Below, one piece after another: positions 29,820 through 41,200 of a stretch of 64,000 nucleotides of DNA. A model generated the notes under the pieces. The model ran no database searches. It was given only the letters and a program-made list of their open reading frames with translations, and had not been told where the DNA came from. The position numbers were made by a program, and so were the translations under genes. Position 1 is the first letter of the stretch, and each line of letters begins with the position of its first letter. Origin of the DNA: Aedes albopictus (taxonomy: Eukaryota; Arthropoda; Insecta; Diptera; Culicidae); the NCBI RefSeq assembly GCF_035046485.1, contig NC_085138.1:294854256-294918255 (forward strand). The letters are read 5' to 3'.

Positions 29820-31100
29820 AATTAAGAGAGGATCTTTATTGAATATTCATATAAGATGCATATTTACACAGCATTAGCTTAAAGCGAATTTAATAGGGTC
29901 CTAAAATTAAAGACGAAATCTCGCTTATATTGAATAATACGATCAAGCATGGTATTCTAATCGGAATTGTACTTTACTTGAACTTGAAAAACAAAGGAAT
30001 AATGAGAAAATTCGAAATAAGTAAAATGGTAAATAGTTCTACTTTGACATTTGAGGTCAACCTTGTGTGACTGAGCTCGACATTTTTCCCACTGGGATTT
30101 CAAAAATGTTCCTATCTGACATACACGGTGAAAAAAATCACTCAAAGTATGTGTTATAAGCTAGGAACGAGACAAAAGGCTAAAAAAATAAAAATTATAT
30201 ATTTTCAACTATGGTAAATAAAAACGTCAAAAAATGAGTAAATGTGTACTCTTGAACCATATATTGTGGTTTAAAACAAGAATCCCGATAGGTCTTTAGG
30301 AGCGTATTGCTTACTTACGAGATAAAAATTCCATCGATGTTTGCTTAAAAAAAATCCTTCTACCATTTTTTTGGAGATGGCACCCAGACGACAACGTGTC
30401 CGTTTTCATTTTTGACAGATGCGCTTTACCGAAATTCAGTGACATGATTGCCGATTGCTGTGGCAAAAAAGTTTGCCGAAAATCAGTAATGAACGTATAT
30501 TACCGAATTTCGTTATTTTGGACAAGTTATTTTTAATGAACTGTCAAATTTCAACGACATTTCAGTTAAAATAAGCTTTACCGATTGAGTTCGTTATTCG
30601 TATTTACCGAGATCAAATTTGGAGATTAAGTGTGTTGTGCTGTGTAAATTTGTGATGTTTCTTGTTTGTGCATTTGTAAGATTATGTGTATCGTGATGTT
30701 AATCTCTCTGTAATAATTAATTTCTTTTATTTTTGTAATAATATCTGAAGGCAAATGTGGGACGCGTCCGAGTATAAGGACTACAGCCACGAACTTGGTG
30801 TTGTGGTAAAGAACTGTTGATTCAGTTTCATTTTTGCAATCAAATCTAAACAAATAAAATAGATATAATCATCACGGTTGGTAATGTTGTGTTACTCTAA
30901 ACAGCAAAAAATATATTATTACGGCTGTAGACTCCATGCTATATATTGCTGGGCAGTGTGTACGATTCGGAATATTCCGTAGCTATGGCAAAGTCTCTGA
31001 TTGTATTCTGTGAGCTCCAGTAAGTATAATAGATTATACAATATAACTCGATAAAACCAAAACAAAAACTTCAATTGCTGTAGATGCTAGATTTTGAACA
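29820..31100. other. unassigned AT-rich region
   Basis: No gene recognised. It includes the inverted CGGTAA/CCGAAATT words at 30420-30610 noted under 29040-29235. Confidence 0.3.
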
Positions 31101-31109
31101 TCATACTAG

Positions 31110-31650
31110 TTTGGATGACCCCAGTTATTCTGATAATGTTTATTTATCATTCAGGGGATTTACTGGACATAATAGACTACGATTTGGATGACCAAGGATA
31201 TCCTGACTTATCTGTGATGTATTTTGAACTTTCAGAAGACTTACTGGACTTGATAGATTACAAATTGTAGCTTTGTATAATGAAAGAAGTTACCGTTACA
31301 CGCGTAGACATCAGTATCAAAACTCAAGAACAATTTGGATTAGACCCGTACACAAAAAAAGCGTCAAGGGAGGGGTTTTTGCTAATTTTGGTAAAGGGCG
31401 GAGGGGCGCCTAGTATATGGAAGATCGGCAATGGGAGTAGTTTAACCCCCAAAACCCCTCCCTTGTGCACGGGTTTGATTTGGATGACCAGGATATCCCG
31501 ACTGACCAGATACTGTATATTGAACTTTCAGAAGGCGCACTGGACATTATATAATACAAATCATAGCTTTGTATGATGAAAGAAGTAACTGTTACATCCG
31601 TAGACATTAGGATCAAAACTCAAGAACAATTTGGTTGATCTAGGATATCC
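31110..31650. repeat. diverged tandem repeat of ~280-300 bases
   Basis: 31180-31335 and 31485-31635 share TTGGATGACCA(A)GGATATCC, TTGAACTTTCAGAAG, AGCTTTGTATAATGAAAGAA, GTAGACAT and CAAAACTCAAGAACAATTTG in order. A partial third unit begins near 31110. Confidence 0.6.
31344..31474. mobile_element. small inverted-repeat insertion in the tandem repeat
   Basis: The left end ACCCGTACACAAAAAAAGCG, then AAGGGAGGGGTTTT, is inverted at the right end (AAAACCCCTCCCTTGTGCAC, GGGT). 131 bases, present in only one tandem unit. Confidence 0.5.
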
Positions 31651-31984
31651 AAAAACAAAAATATTTTGCATCATATTCTACCCTTTTTATGCTTTTGAGT
31701 ACCAAAACCACAGAAATGTGTTGAAAAAAGTCTATAATAACGCTTGGAAAAATTTCGACTTCAAAGGGTTAACGTGTAAAGACACTTTTGCATATAGTGT
31801 AATGACACGAAATGTTCCAATTGGAATTCCAAATTTACTATCAATGTCATTCCAACTGAGCAGAAGATCTGTCAATCGCGCTTTAAATGCATTGCTCAGC
31901 AGCATCATCGTCATAATGCGGGAATCGTCGTCACCAGCAACAATCATCAGATTTCGTGTCTTTAGCATATAGTGTCTTTATTTG

Positions 31985-32050
31985 GCATGTGTATTTCGCG
32001 TGGCAGGCACGAAATTGAACCCGTCACCCTCAGCATGGTCATACGCTTAC
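31985..32050 (-). mobile_element. Feilai-type SINE fragment with internal deletion
   Basis: CATGTGTATTTCGCGTGGCA and GAACCCGTCACCCTCAGCAT match 5166-5290, but the ~70 bases between them are missing. Confidence 0.6.
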
Positions 32051-32705
32051 ATGAGGTCCGAGAGGATTTAAGGGGCTTTAGAGGCATTTCAGGAATTTTC
32101 AGTGCATTTTCGGCGGGATTCAGAGGCGTTACGGAAGCGTTACGGAGGAGATTTAGGGGGTTTCAGATCGTCCCAGTTGCGTTACAAGCGGCCCGAGAGG
32201 GTTTCAGGGGGATCTTGAAGGCATTTCAGGAAGTTTCAGAAGATTTTTAGAAACCCCATAACATGAAACGCTCCTGATATACTCTTTGATTTATAGGTGT
32301 TCTCTTGAAACCCCTGATACGAGCCTGACCTAAAATGCCTCAAAACGCCCCTGAAACCTCCGTAATCCCCATTCAAAGCGCTCTTGAATTCATCATGATC
32401 AATTTGAAATGCATCTGAAACTCTTTTAACGCCTTTAATAGGGTACATAAACCCACCGGAAAACACCTGAAAATCTCTTGAAACACCCCTGAAATGCTAT
32501 GAAACGTCCCTTAAACCTCTAGGAACGTCCTTAAAATGTTCCTGAAACACCACGAAACCCTTAAATTACTCTGAAATACCTTGAAACGCCCCTCAAACCC
32601 CTTGCAACGCCCTTCAAATGCTCCTGAGATCCCTTGACTAGTCATTAAAGCCCCTTGAAACGTCCCTGAAACCCCCTTAATGCTATTGAAATTCCCCTGA
32701 ATAGA
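32050..32705. repeat. GAAACGCCCCTGAAACC minisatellite in two orientations
   Basis: 32050-32240 carries the GTTTCAGGGG/GCGTTACGG-type strand. 32265-32705 carries its complement (CCTGAAACGCCCCTGAAACC). The switch near 32250 makes the array locally inverted. Degenerate unit of about 17-20 bases. Confidence 0.6.
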
Positions 32706-32756
32706 TTACCCGCAGGGAGTGCTTTCAATGTTGGTCATCAGGAGTAATATCATTTT

Positions 32757-32935
32757 ATTTTGTATGGCGAAAAGCATCTAAACTCAAATTTCTCGAAATG
32801 AAAAGTTTTAACCGAAAAAATATTTGTAGGCAATAAACCGGTCATCATTGTGCACAACCGCTACCAAATATTTTTTTCGAATAATGTGTTCCTCTTCGAG
32901 AAACACGTCTTTAGATGCTACTCGCCATACAATAT
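32757..32935. repeat. inverted repeat (foldback) insertion in the minisatellite
   Basis: TTGTATGGCGAAAAGCATCT near 32760 pairs with AGATGCTACTCGCCATACAA near 32912. More inverted matches lie inside (TTTCTCGAAATG with CTTCGAGAAACA). MITE-like; ends not resolved. Confidence 0.55.
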
Positions 32936-33064
32936 TTTTGCGATTTACTTTTAGCTGTTTCGCGCATAGAAGCTAGCGCCACATTGGTCCATCCGGAGAG
33001 TAGGAAAACAGCCAAAGCATTTAATTCATTCCCCGTAACCTTATTAAAACGCCAACACATCTTG

Positions 33065-33190
33065 ACAGATAGCCCCTGGAAGGTTCCTCAAATCCCATGA
33101 AACAACCCCTTAAAACGCCCCTGGAGCCCCTTAGAACCCCCTTTTTGGGTTCTCTGGGAACTTTCTGGAACCTCCCTTAACCCCACCTCA
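33065..33190. repeat. continuation of the CCCCTTGAAA-type minisatellite
   Basis: Same degenerate words (CCCCTTAAAACGCCCCTGGA) resume after the insertion. Confidence 0.5.
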
Positions 33191-33224
33191 TTCCCTCATT
33201 GGAACCCAAACTTAGTTTATGCAT

Positions 33225-34990
33225 AAGTTTCCCTTTTTTAATACCTTTTTGCCTTTCTCGTATACCGAAGTGTACTGAAAGGCTATATGTTCACTCAAAA
33301 AATGAATTTTCGATAGAAGGCTCGGAGGATCAAGTCACATATACCAATCAACTCAGTTCGACGAATTGAGATGATGTCTGTATGTCTGTAAAAGTTCACT
33401 CGTCTTTAAGGCACTTCCCATTAGCCATTGAATCGAACCGGAATTTTACCGCATTGTTTGCTATTTAAAATGACTCGGATCGGTCGAGGCGTTCCGGAGT
33501 TATGGCCATTTCAGTGACCCAGATCAGCACCGGTGGAACTGGCCGTATATGAAATTGAAACATAAAACTGCGGAGAATTTTTAAACTATAGTATGGTTGA
33601 CGATTTCTCTGTGAAAATGGACACTGGAGACCAGAAATTTCATTATGTCGGCCCAAAATTCAAGATGGCAGCCTGATATTCAAGATGGCGGCTCCAAATT
33701 TAAGATGGCGGCTGCTGTTTTTGGCTCTAATATCAGACAATATGGGTATATTTGGTATGAGGAAGATGTCCGAAGTCCTGAAATGGCAACCAGAATATCC
33801 AAGATGGAGGTCTAAAATCCAAGATGGCGGCTCCAAATTGAAGATGGCGACTGTTTAATGGAGGTTTAGGACCTGAAACCATGCAATATGGGTATATTTG
33901 GTATGGGGACGAAGTCTGGACTTCAAAAATGGCGACCAGAATATCCAAGATGGCGGTCTAAAATCCAAGATGGCTGCTCCAAATTGAAGATGGCGACTGT
34001 TTAATGGAGTATTAGGATCTAAATCCAAGCAATATGGGTATATTTGGTATATGATGAAGATGTCCAGAGTCCAAAAATGGCGACCAAAATATCCAAGATG
34101 GCGGTTCAACATTCAAGATGGCTGTTTAATGGATTTTTAGGCTCTAAAATCATACAATATATTTATATTTGGTGTTGGAAAAATATCTGGAATCCAAAAA
34201 TGGTGATTGAAATATCCAAGATGGTGACCAAAATATCCAAGATGGCGATTCATAATTCAAGATGGCGACTGCTTAATGGAGTTTTAGGACCTGAAATCAT
34301 GCAATATGGGTATATTTTATATGGGGAAGAAGTCTGGAATCCAAAAATAACAGCCAGAATATCCAAGATGGCGGTCTAAAATCCAAGATGGCAGCTCAAA
34401 TTTCAAAATGGCTTCTGTTCAATGGAGATTCAGGCTTTAAATCCATGCAATATGGGTGTATCTGGTATTGGGAAGAAGTCTGGAGCTCAAAAATGTCGAT
34501 AAAAATATCCAAGATGGCGACCAAAATATCCAAGATGGCGGCATAAACTTTAAGATGGCAGCTGTTTAATGGAGGTTTAGGCTTTAAAACTGTACAATGT
34601 GAGTATATTTAGTATGGGGAAGACAACCGCAGTTAAAAAATAGCGACCACAATATCCAAGATGGCGTCTCAAAATTCAAAATGGCGGCTGTTTAATGGAA
34701 TTTTCGGCTTTAAAACCATTCAATATGAGCATATCTGGTATGGGGAAGAAGTCTGGAGTAAAAAATGGCGACCAGAATTTCCAAGCTGCCGGACTTAAAT
34801 CCAAAATGGCGGCTCAAAATTCAAGATTGCTGTTGTTTTTCAAGAGTTTAAGGCTCAAAAATCAAAAGCTTGATAAACGACATGATCTCTGGTGCTATGA
34901 AATGGATTTCCATTCAACGTATGAAAGTGCGATGTTCATCAACATGTCACTTGATTTGGGTTGAAATATGTTTTCGAAGGCACGAGAAAG
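33225..34990. repeat. repeat element containing a ~145-base ATGGCGGC tandem array
   Basis: The left part (GCCTTTCTCGTATACCGAAG at ~33250) and right part (CGAAGGCACGAGAAAGGTGCC at ~34975) carry related inverted words and bracket an array from ~33640 to 34870. The array has eight units of mostly 125-149 bases, marked by CAATATGGGTATATTTGGTA (33738, 33886, 34030, then variants), and each holds several ATCCAAGATGGCGGCT words. Non-coding; short ORFs within it are chance. Confidence 0.7.
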
Positions 34991-34999
34991 GTGCCATCA

Positions 35000-36592
35000 T
35001 CACTAGGTGGTTTGATTGGGGGTTTTTAATTTATGCAGTCCCATCCATGTGCATAAATAGAGGTTTCAGGTGTATCATGAGTTTGATGTCATTTAATAGC
35101 TTTATAAGACTGATACAAATTTAATTTTGTCTTTTTATCTCTCCCTCCTTCAAAAAATTTGGCTGGATTTTGCATTTTGAGAGGGTAGATTAAAAATATT
35201 TATCAAAAAATCGGGTTTTGGTCAAAATTCTTTAACAAATCCGATGAGTTTTTAATATTTTTCGGATTAAATGCTTTATTATGTTCACTCCCCCCCCCCC
35301 CCCTCGACCAGCCAAAGAGTGGTAGGACCTTGGGTAGGACAAAAAGTGAAAGAAATATTTGAAACGGCCTAACAGTAGATTATGTAATACCATTCGTGAG
35401 CTGAAACTGATTTAATCAAACATGTTTGTACATTTCATGAGGTCGGTCAAGCCGATCAATGTTACCCCATTTTGAGGTTCTATTCGTACCATTGCACTAA
35501 GGGGAGCTGACAATCACGCGTGAAGAATCTCAACCAAATTTGAGAATTTTATTTTGATTCATTATTGTTATACTTGATACTCTATATAAATTTAGCATAG
35601 CTCCAACATACACAGTGATTTTGTGGATTGGTCCATAGCCTTTATCCGATAGTAAACTCGATTTTCTTTAATTATCATGATTAGAAACTGTTCGTAGTCA
35701 GGTGTTCTAATAAACTCGCTGCTATCTCTGTTTAGAGCCAACGCGTGGTATACGAAACCATGCGCCATTCGTTAGAATCCAAACCTGAAGAGCGCTGTAA
35801 AATTAGCAAATGTGGAAAATCTGACAGAATGTGGTGTTGAAACTCTTGCGGCTCGGCTCGGTGATACATAACTCTCGGGCCGTATGTTGCCGTTGCTCGT
35901 CTGTTGCCGCCGCCGCAAGAGTTCTGCTTTGAACAACAACCATCGCGCCGTTTCCACCGAAATCGTAAGCATAGGGGTGGTACGACGACGACGATACGTT
36001 GTTTAGAATGGATGAAACCACATTCATTCCATGAACGAAGAAGAGCTATGCTGGCTGGCTGGCTGGCGGTGGTGCTGGGTTAGAACATAATCCATTTGCA
36101 GAGTGGCGGCGAGCCAAGTCGGTTGAAGTGGTTCTTAGCAGTACGGCAGGATGTGTAAAATTACGTAATGGAAGCATGGATTAAAGAATGTCCGGCTGTT
36201 TTCGGATTTGAGCTTTTGAGCCGGGCAAAAAATTGTTGGGATGTAAACTCTTCTGAAATATGCGGGTTTATAAGCTTGAGAGGGCTCTCTGGTTGTACAT
36301 CACAGGGTCTTATAGAGTTAATGACAATTTATGGAAAACACTAAAAGTACTTGTGTGTAAGGATTGAAGTATAAGATCTGAAGCAAGGATAAGTCGCTGT
36401 TCAATATTTCTTCCACGGAGCACAATACCTTCCCCCTAATAGCTTTCCCGTTACATCATAAATTCAATCGTTATCTCAAAATGACACCGATGAAAATTTC
36501 AAAAGGATGATTTATCATTACTGCGAGCTCGCTAAGGAAACACACCAAACACACCTAATCAATCGATCACGGAACCATTTTCCGAATCTGTC
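35000..36592. other. unassigned region
   Basis: There is a run of 14 C at ~35288. 35770-36030 is unusually GC-rich and codon-like on minus (two overlapping frames of 66-74 codons, with CGACGACGACGA), but no family is recognised; it may be an old exon or a CpG-rich unique segment. Confidence 0.3.
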
Positions 36593-36789
36593 GCCATCAA
36601 CAGGGATGCCAGGTAACATTTTCAAATGTCCTCGCAAGGCACGCTAAAATGTCTTCACATGTCTTCACACTCCATATTGTGACTTTGGTATAAAATTAAT
36701 GTTAAAAATCAAAATAAACTCACTGCGCTCTATATCAAGTAATATAGCGATGAGCTTTGCTTTGCTTTGGGAATTGCTTCCGAGGTTTC

Positions 36790-37465
36790 CAGGTAAATTT
36801 ATTCAGAAGTCTTGAAGAATTTCTCCAGGAGCTTTCCGGGAATCCCTTCATGGCTTCCTCACGAATACCATGAAATTCCTTAACAAACTCCCGGAGATTT
36901 CCTGCAGCATTTGTGATAGAATTTCTCCAAGATTACGCAGGGAATCTCTCCATGATGTGACTGAAAATAAATACTGACATAAGCTTTCCGAAAATTCCGT
37001 CCAGAACTTCCATGAAATTTACTTCAAGAGTTCCCCAAGAAGTACTCTAGCAATAATGCACGGTTCTCTCAGGATTTCCCTCGAATATTTACTTTTGTTT
37101 TAATCCCTCAAGAAGTTTCTTGGAAATAATTACAAGAGTTCAACAGAAAAACCCGGGAATTCGTTCAGAAGATCTTGGGAATTCATCCTGGAGTTCCTTA
37201 GACATTCCTCCAAGAGTTCATCGGGAATTCCTCCTACAGATTCTCGGGAATACCTACAGAAGATCCACGGGAATTCTTCTAACAATTCTTTGGGAATTCC
37301 TGCAGGACTTCCTTAGGAATTTGTCCTTGAATTCTTCGGTATTTCTTCCAGGAGATTCTTGGGAATTCCTCTTGAAGTTCCCCGAGAATTCTTCCAGGCG
37401 ATCCTCGGGAATTCCTATAGGAATTCCTCGGGAATTCCTTCATTAATTCCCTCTGCAGGAGTGTC
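36790..37465. repeat. GAATTCC array, left part
   Basis: Degenerate 12/24-base units in the orientation GGGAATTCCTCCAGRAGWTC. Cut at 37470 by the Pao/Bel element and continued after 44978. Confidence 0.75.
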
Positions 37466-37470
37466 CAAGT

Positions 37471-38084
37471 TGATGGCGCTTACCCGTTTCCTACGCTGTG
37501 CTTTTTCTTCTTTTGGCCAAACTACGCCGGTTGGCGTGGGCACACGATAGGCACAAGTACCCTACTTGACGATCTGGCCTGGGATCACCTGTACAGGTAA
37601 GTTTCATGCACCACAGGCAGTGGCGATCACCCTCAATCGCAGTGGAAATGGCACATACAGCATGCACACGGTAAGTACGGCCTTCACTAAACAGCAGCAG
37701 CACGATAGCACGACGGGGACAATCGACACAATCCAACGACGCACTAAGTATTTTCTCTCTTCAGGTACGTATAACACCACTTTTCACTTACGACGATAGA
37801 AGATTTATTGAACGCTCCATGCAAACTTTGACTAACAAACTTTATTCGGATAAATTAGGACTTTGCTTTTTATTTCCTATTGGATTGTTCAGCTGTTCAC
37901 AGCTCAGTGGTTCGATTCTGACTGAGTGGGGTGGCTGGCAGAGTGTGCTGGTTCGCTAGCATCATCGTCAGCTGGGCTGACTGAGTTGCCAGAATGACCA
38001 GAAAATCTACGACCGCTAGCACCAATCAACAAGTGAGAAGTTGCATCTCACGCAGTGCCACCAAAATTCGACATTGAACCAACA
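37471..38084 (-). repeat. 3' LTR of the Pao/Bel element
   Basis: 614 bases, same as 44360-44973 with no difference seen by eye. The plus strand starts TGATGGCGCTTACCCG and ends CATTGAACCAACA. Short ORFs in it are duplicated exactly in the other LTR and are not genes. Confidence 0.95.
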
Positions 38085-38102
38085 CACCCGCCGCCTTGAA
38101 CC
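38085..38102 (-). promoter_or_regulatory. candidate polypurine tract
   Basis: The minus strand reads GGTTCAAGGCGGCGGGTG directly before the 3' LTR. The AAGGCGGCGGG core could prime plus-strand DNA synthesis. Confidence 0.5.
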
Positions 38103-38239
38103 ATTATGTTCAACATAAAAAAGGTAAACAAACAACATTACAGCTATCACTATCACTACTTGGATAATTTGCATCTTAAATCTAACATTTTCTCTTGTTT
38201 TGCTTAAATTAAACTGGAAATTCACGGATCAGGAATCGC

Positions 38240-41200
38240 TTATGAGCCGCCGGACGAAGCTGGACCATCTTCCGCATTCGGGACCATCGACGAGGAGGGC
38301 AGCAGGCAGATTTTAGTAATCGGTCGAGTGATTATGCCGCGGGTAGTTCGGAGTGTGACCACTCGAACAAGATGATCGTTGCCCGGAAGAACTGATTCGA
38401 TGCGAGCTAGTGGCCACCGAATCGTAGGTTGCATTTCGTCTACAAGTATGACCATTCGCCCTGGAACTATCTGCTCATTTCGCTGCCATAGACGGGTGTC
38501 TTTTTGCAGCTCCTGCAAGTATTCCTGTCGCCAGCGCGTCCAAAATTGTTGCACATGCTGTTGCAGTTGCTGATGGTGTTGTAATCTGCTGGTGGGAATG
38601 CTGCGGACGTCGGGGTCGGGCAGGGCGTGCAGAGAGGAGCCGATGAGGAAGTGTGCAGGGGTCAATGCAGCCAAATCATTGGGGTCTTCTGTCATAGGAA
38701 GCAAAGGACGGCTATTCATAATTGCTTCGATTTGCATCAGGATTGTGCACATATCTTCAAAGGAAAGTCGAGACGACCCCAACTGACGGTAGAGGTGTTT
38801 TTTGGCTACCTTGACGGCCGCTTCCCACAGGCCACCAAAGTGGGGAGCTTTAGGTGGGGTCAAGTGCCAGGTTATTCCCTCATCGGAACAAAAGGTGGCG
38901 ATTTCGTTCTGCTGGGACCGGTCTTGGAACCTGGAAAAAAGCTCAGCCAGCTCGTTTTTCGCTCCCTCAAAATTCTTCCCATTATCTGTGTGGATATGAG
39001 CAGGCCGGCCCCGCCGTGAGATAAAGCGACGTAGGGAACACAGGAATGCTTGAGTGGACAAATCGCCGACCAATTCGAGATGCACGGCTTTAGTTGAGAA
39101 GCATACAAACAGGCACAGATATGCCTTGGCAGGTGCGGCACGTTTATGAATTGGGCGGAGGTATAGTGGACCAGCGTAGTCGATACCTGTGACGCTAAAA
39201 GGACGACTTGGGATGACTCGCTGGGCAGGTAGTTGACCGATTTGCTGTTGGGCAGGAACAGGATTCAGGCGAATACAACGAAAACAGTTTCTAACGACGC
39301 TTTGAACTAGTTTTCGTCCTCGTGGTGGCCAGAATTCTTCCCGAATCGCCGTCAAGAGCTGGCGCCCGCCGCCATGTAGTAGTTTGCGATGGAAATGTTC
39401 TACGATGAGGCGTGTGAACGGGTGCTTTGTGGGTAGCAGGGCAGGGTGCTTCGCTTGGTAGGGCAGAAGGGCAAAGTTAAGGCGACCTCCGACTCTCAGC
39501 ACTCCCTCTGGGTCAAAGAATGGGCTCATGTTGCGAATGTGCGATTGCTTCGATACAGTTTCCTTCTTCTTCAACTCCTTTATTTCCGCAGCGTATCCAT
39601 CCTCCTGAGCTAGTCGGATGAGAATGGTCTTGGCATTGGCAATTTCGGCCACCGTGAGATTCCCTGGAACTGGAGTAACATTTCCAGAGGGCTGTGTACG
39701 AAGTTTCGAACGGGTGTTTCCAACGAAGCGCATGATGTATCCGACGACGTGAAGGAGGCGATTGTAGGAGGACCAGCGGAGAAAAATCGGGTGAATCGCA
39801 GTGGATGTTTGGACGAGAACGACGGCAGGCTTGATCTCCAGTTGCTCAGCTGGTACTCCAGGAGGAATTGAGGCCGGCCAGTCTTCATGTGGCCGTGCCA
39901 ACCAGTTTGGACCATGATGCCACAGCTCGCTTACGATGAATTCCCTGACCGTCATGCCGCGCGAGACCAAGTCAGCTGGGTTTTCCACTCCGGGGACGTG
40001 CTTCCACTGGCAACCGTGTGTATACTGTTGTACTTCCGAAACACGGTTGGCTACGTACGTCGGCCATGTGTTCGGAGGTGAGCGAAGCCATTGAAGGGTT
40101 ACTGCCGAGTCGGACCAGAAGAAGGACGCGGACACGTTGACGTCGATAGCCTTCTTTATTCGGTCGTGAAGATGGGCAGCGACTACAGCTGCGCACAACT
40201 CCAATCGAGCAATGGTGATTCGCTTAAGTGGGGCTACGCGGGATTTGGAAGCAAGAAGCTGGATTCGAACTCTGCCTTGATTATCCTCACAGCGCGCGTA
40301 CGTACACGCACCGTAAGCACTCTGCGATGCATCAGCGAAGGTGTGCAATTGGATCACAGAATCAGGAAGCAAAGCGTAACGGTCGACACGGTGCTCAGAG
40401 ATGTCTGCAAGTTCCTGATGATATTTTTCCCATTTTGATCGCACTGGTTCGGGCACAGGATCATCCCAGTCACCGGATAGCAGCCATAGCTCTTGCATGA
40501 TGATTTTTGCCCGAACAATCACGGGGGAAATTAGTCCGAGCGGATCAAAAAGCTTCGCAATATCGGAGAGTATCGATCGTTTTGTAGGTGGCCCTTCGCT
40601 GCTTCGAACCTGTGAGTCAAATCGTAGAACATCTGCTTCTGGTTCCCAGTTGATACCTAGTGCCTTGATTGTTTCATGTGGGGCGAATTGAAGCGAGGAT
40701 TGAGTGCCAATATGTTCGTCACTGAGGCCCTGCAAGACTTCCAGTCGATTTGAAGTCCACTTTCGAAGCTCAAAACCGCCTTTCTCCAACAATTGGCCGA
40801 GTTCATCGCGTAGAAGAATAGCTTCCTCGACGGATTGGGCTCCGCCAATATAATCATCAACATAAAAGCTCTTTTTTAGCGCTGGAGCAGCTTTGGGGAA
40901 TGGTTCACCCTCGTCTTCTGCCAGTTGCTGGAGAGTGCGAGTCGCCAAGAAAGAAGACGGTGCTAAACCGTATGTAACAGTGAGGAGTTCATAGGTCTGC
41001 ACCGGAGATTGCTGTGTGAACCGCCACAGAACACGTTGTAGCGGAGTATCGTCGGGGTGAATCAGTACCTGCCTGTACATCTTCGCTATATCGCCGACGA
41101 GCGCAACTGGAAAGGTCCGAAACCGCAAAATAATGTCGATCAGTTCATCCTGCACCACAGGACCCACGCATAGAGCTTCATTCAGAGAGAAGCCGGTAGA

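Noticed and set aside
40091..40500. Plus-strand ORFs of 90-115 codons within the Pao/Bel body
   Set aside because: Antisense shadows of the gag-pol frame.
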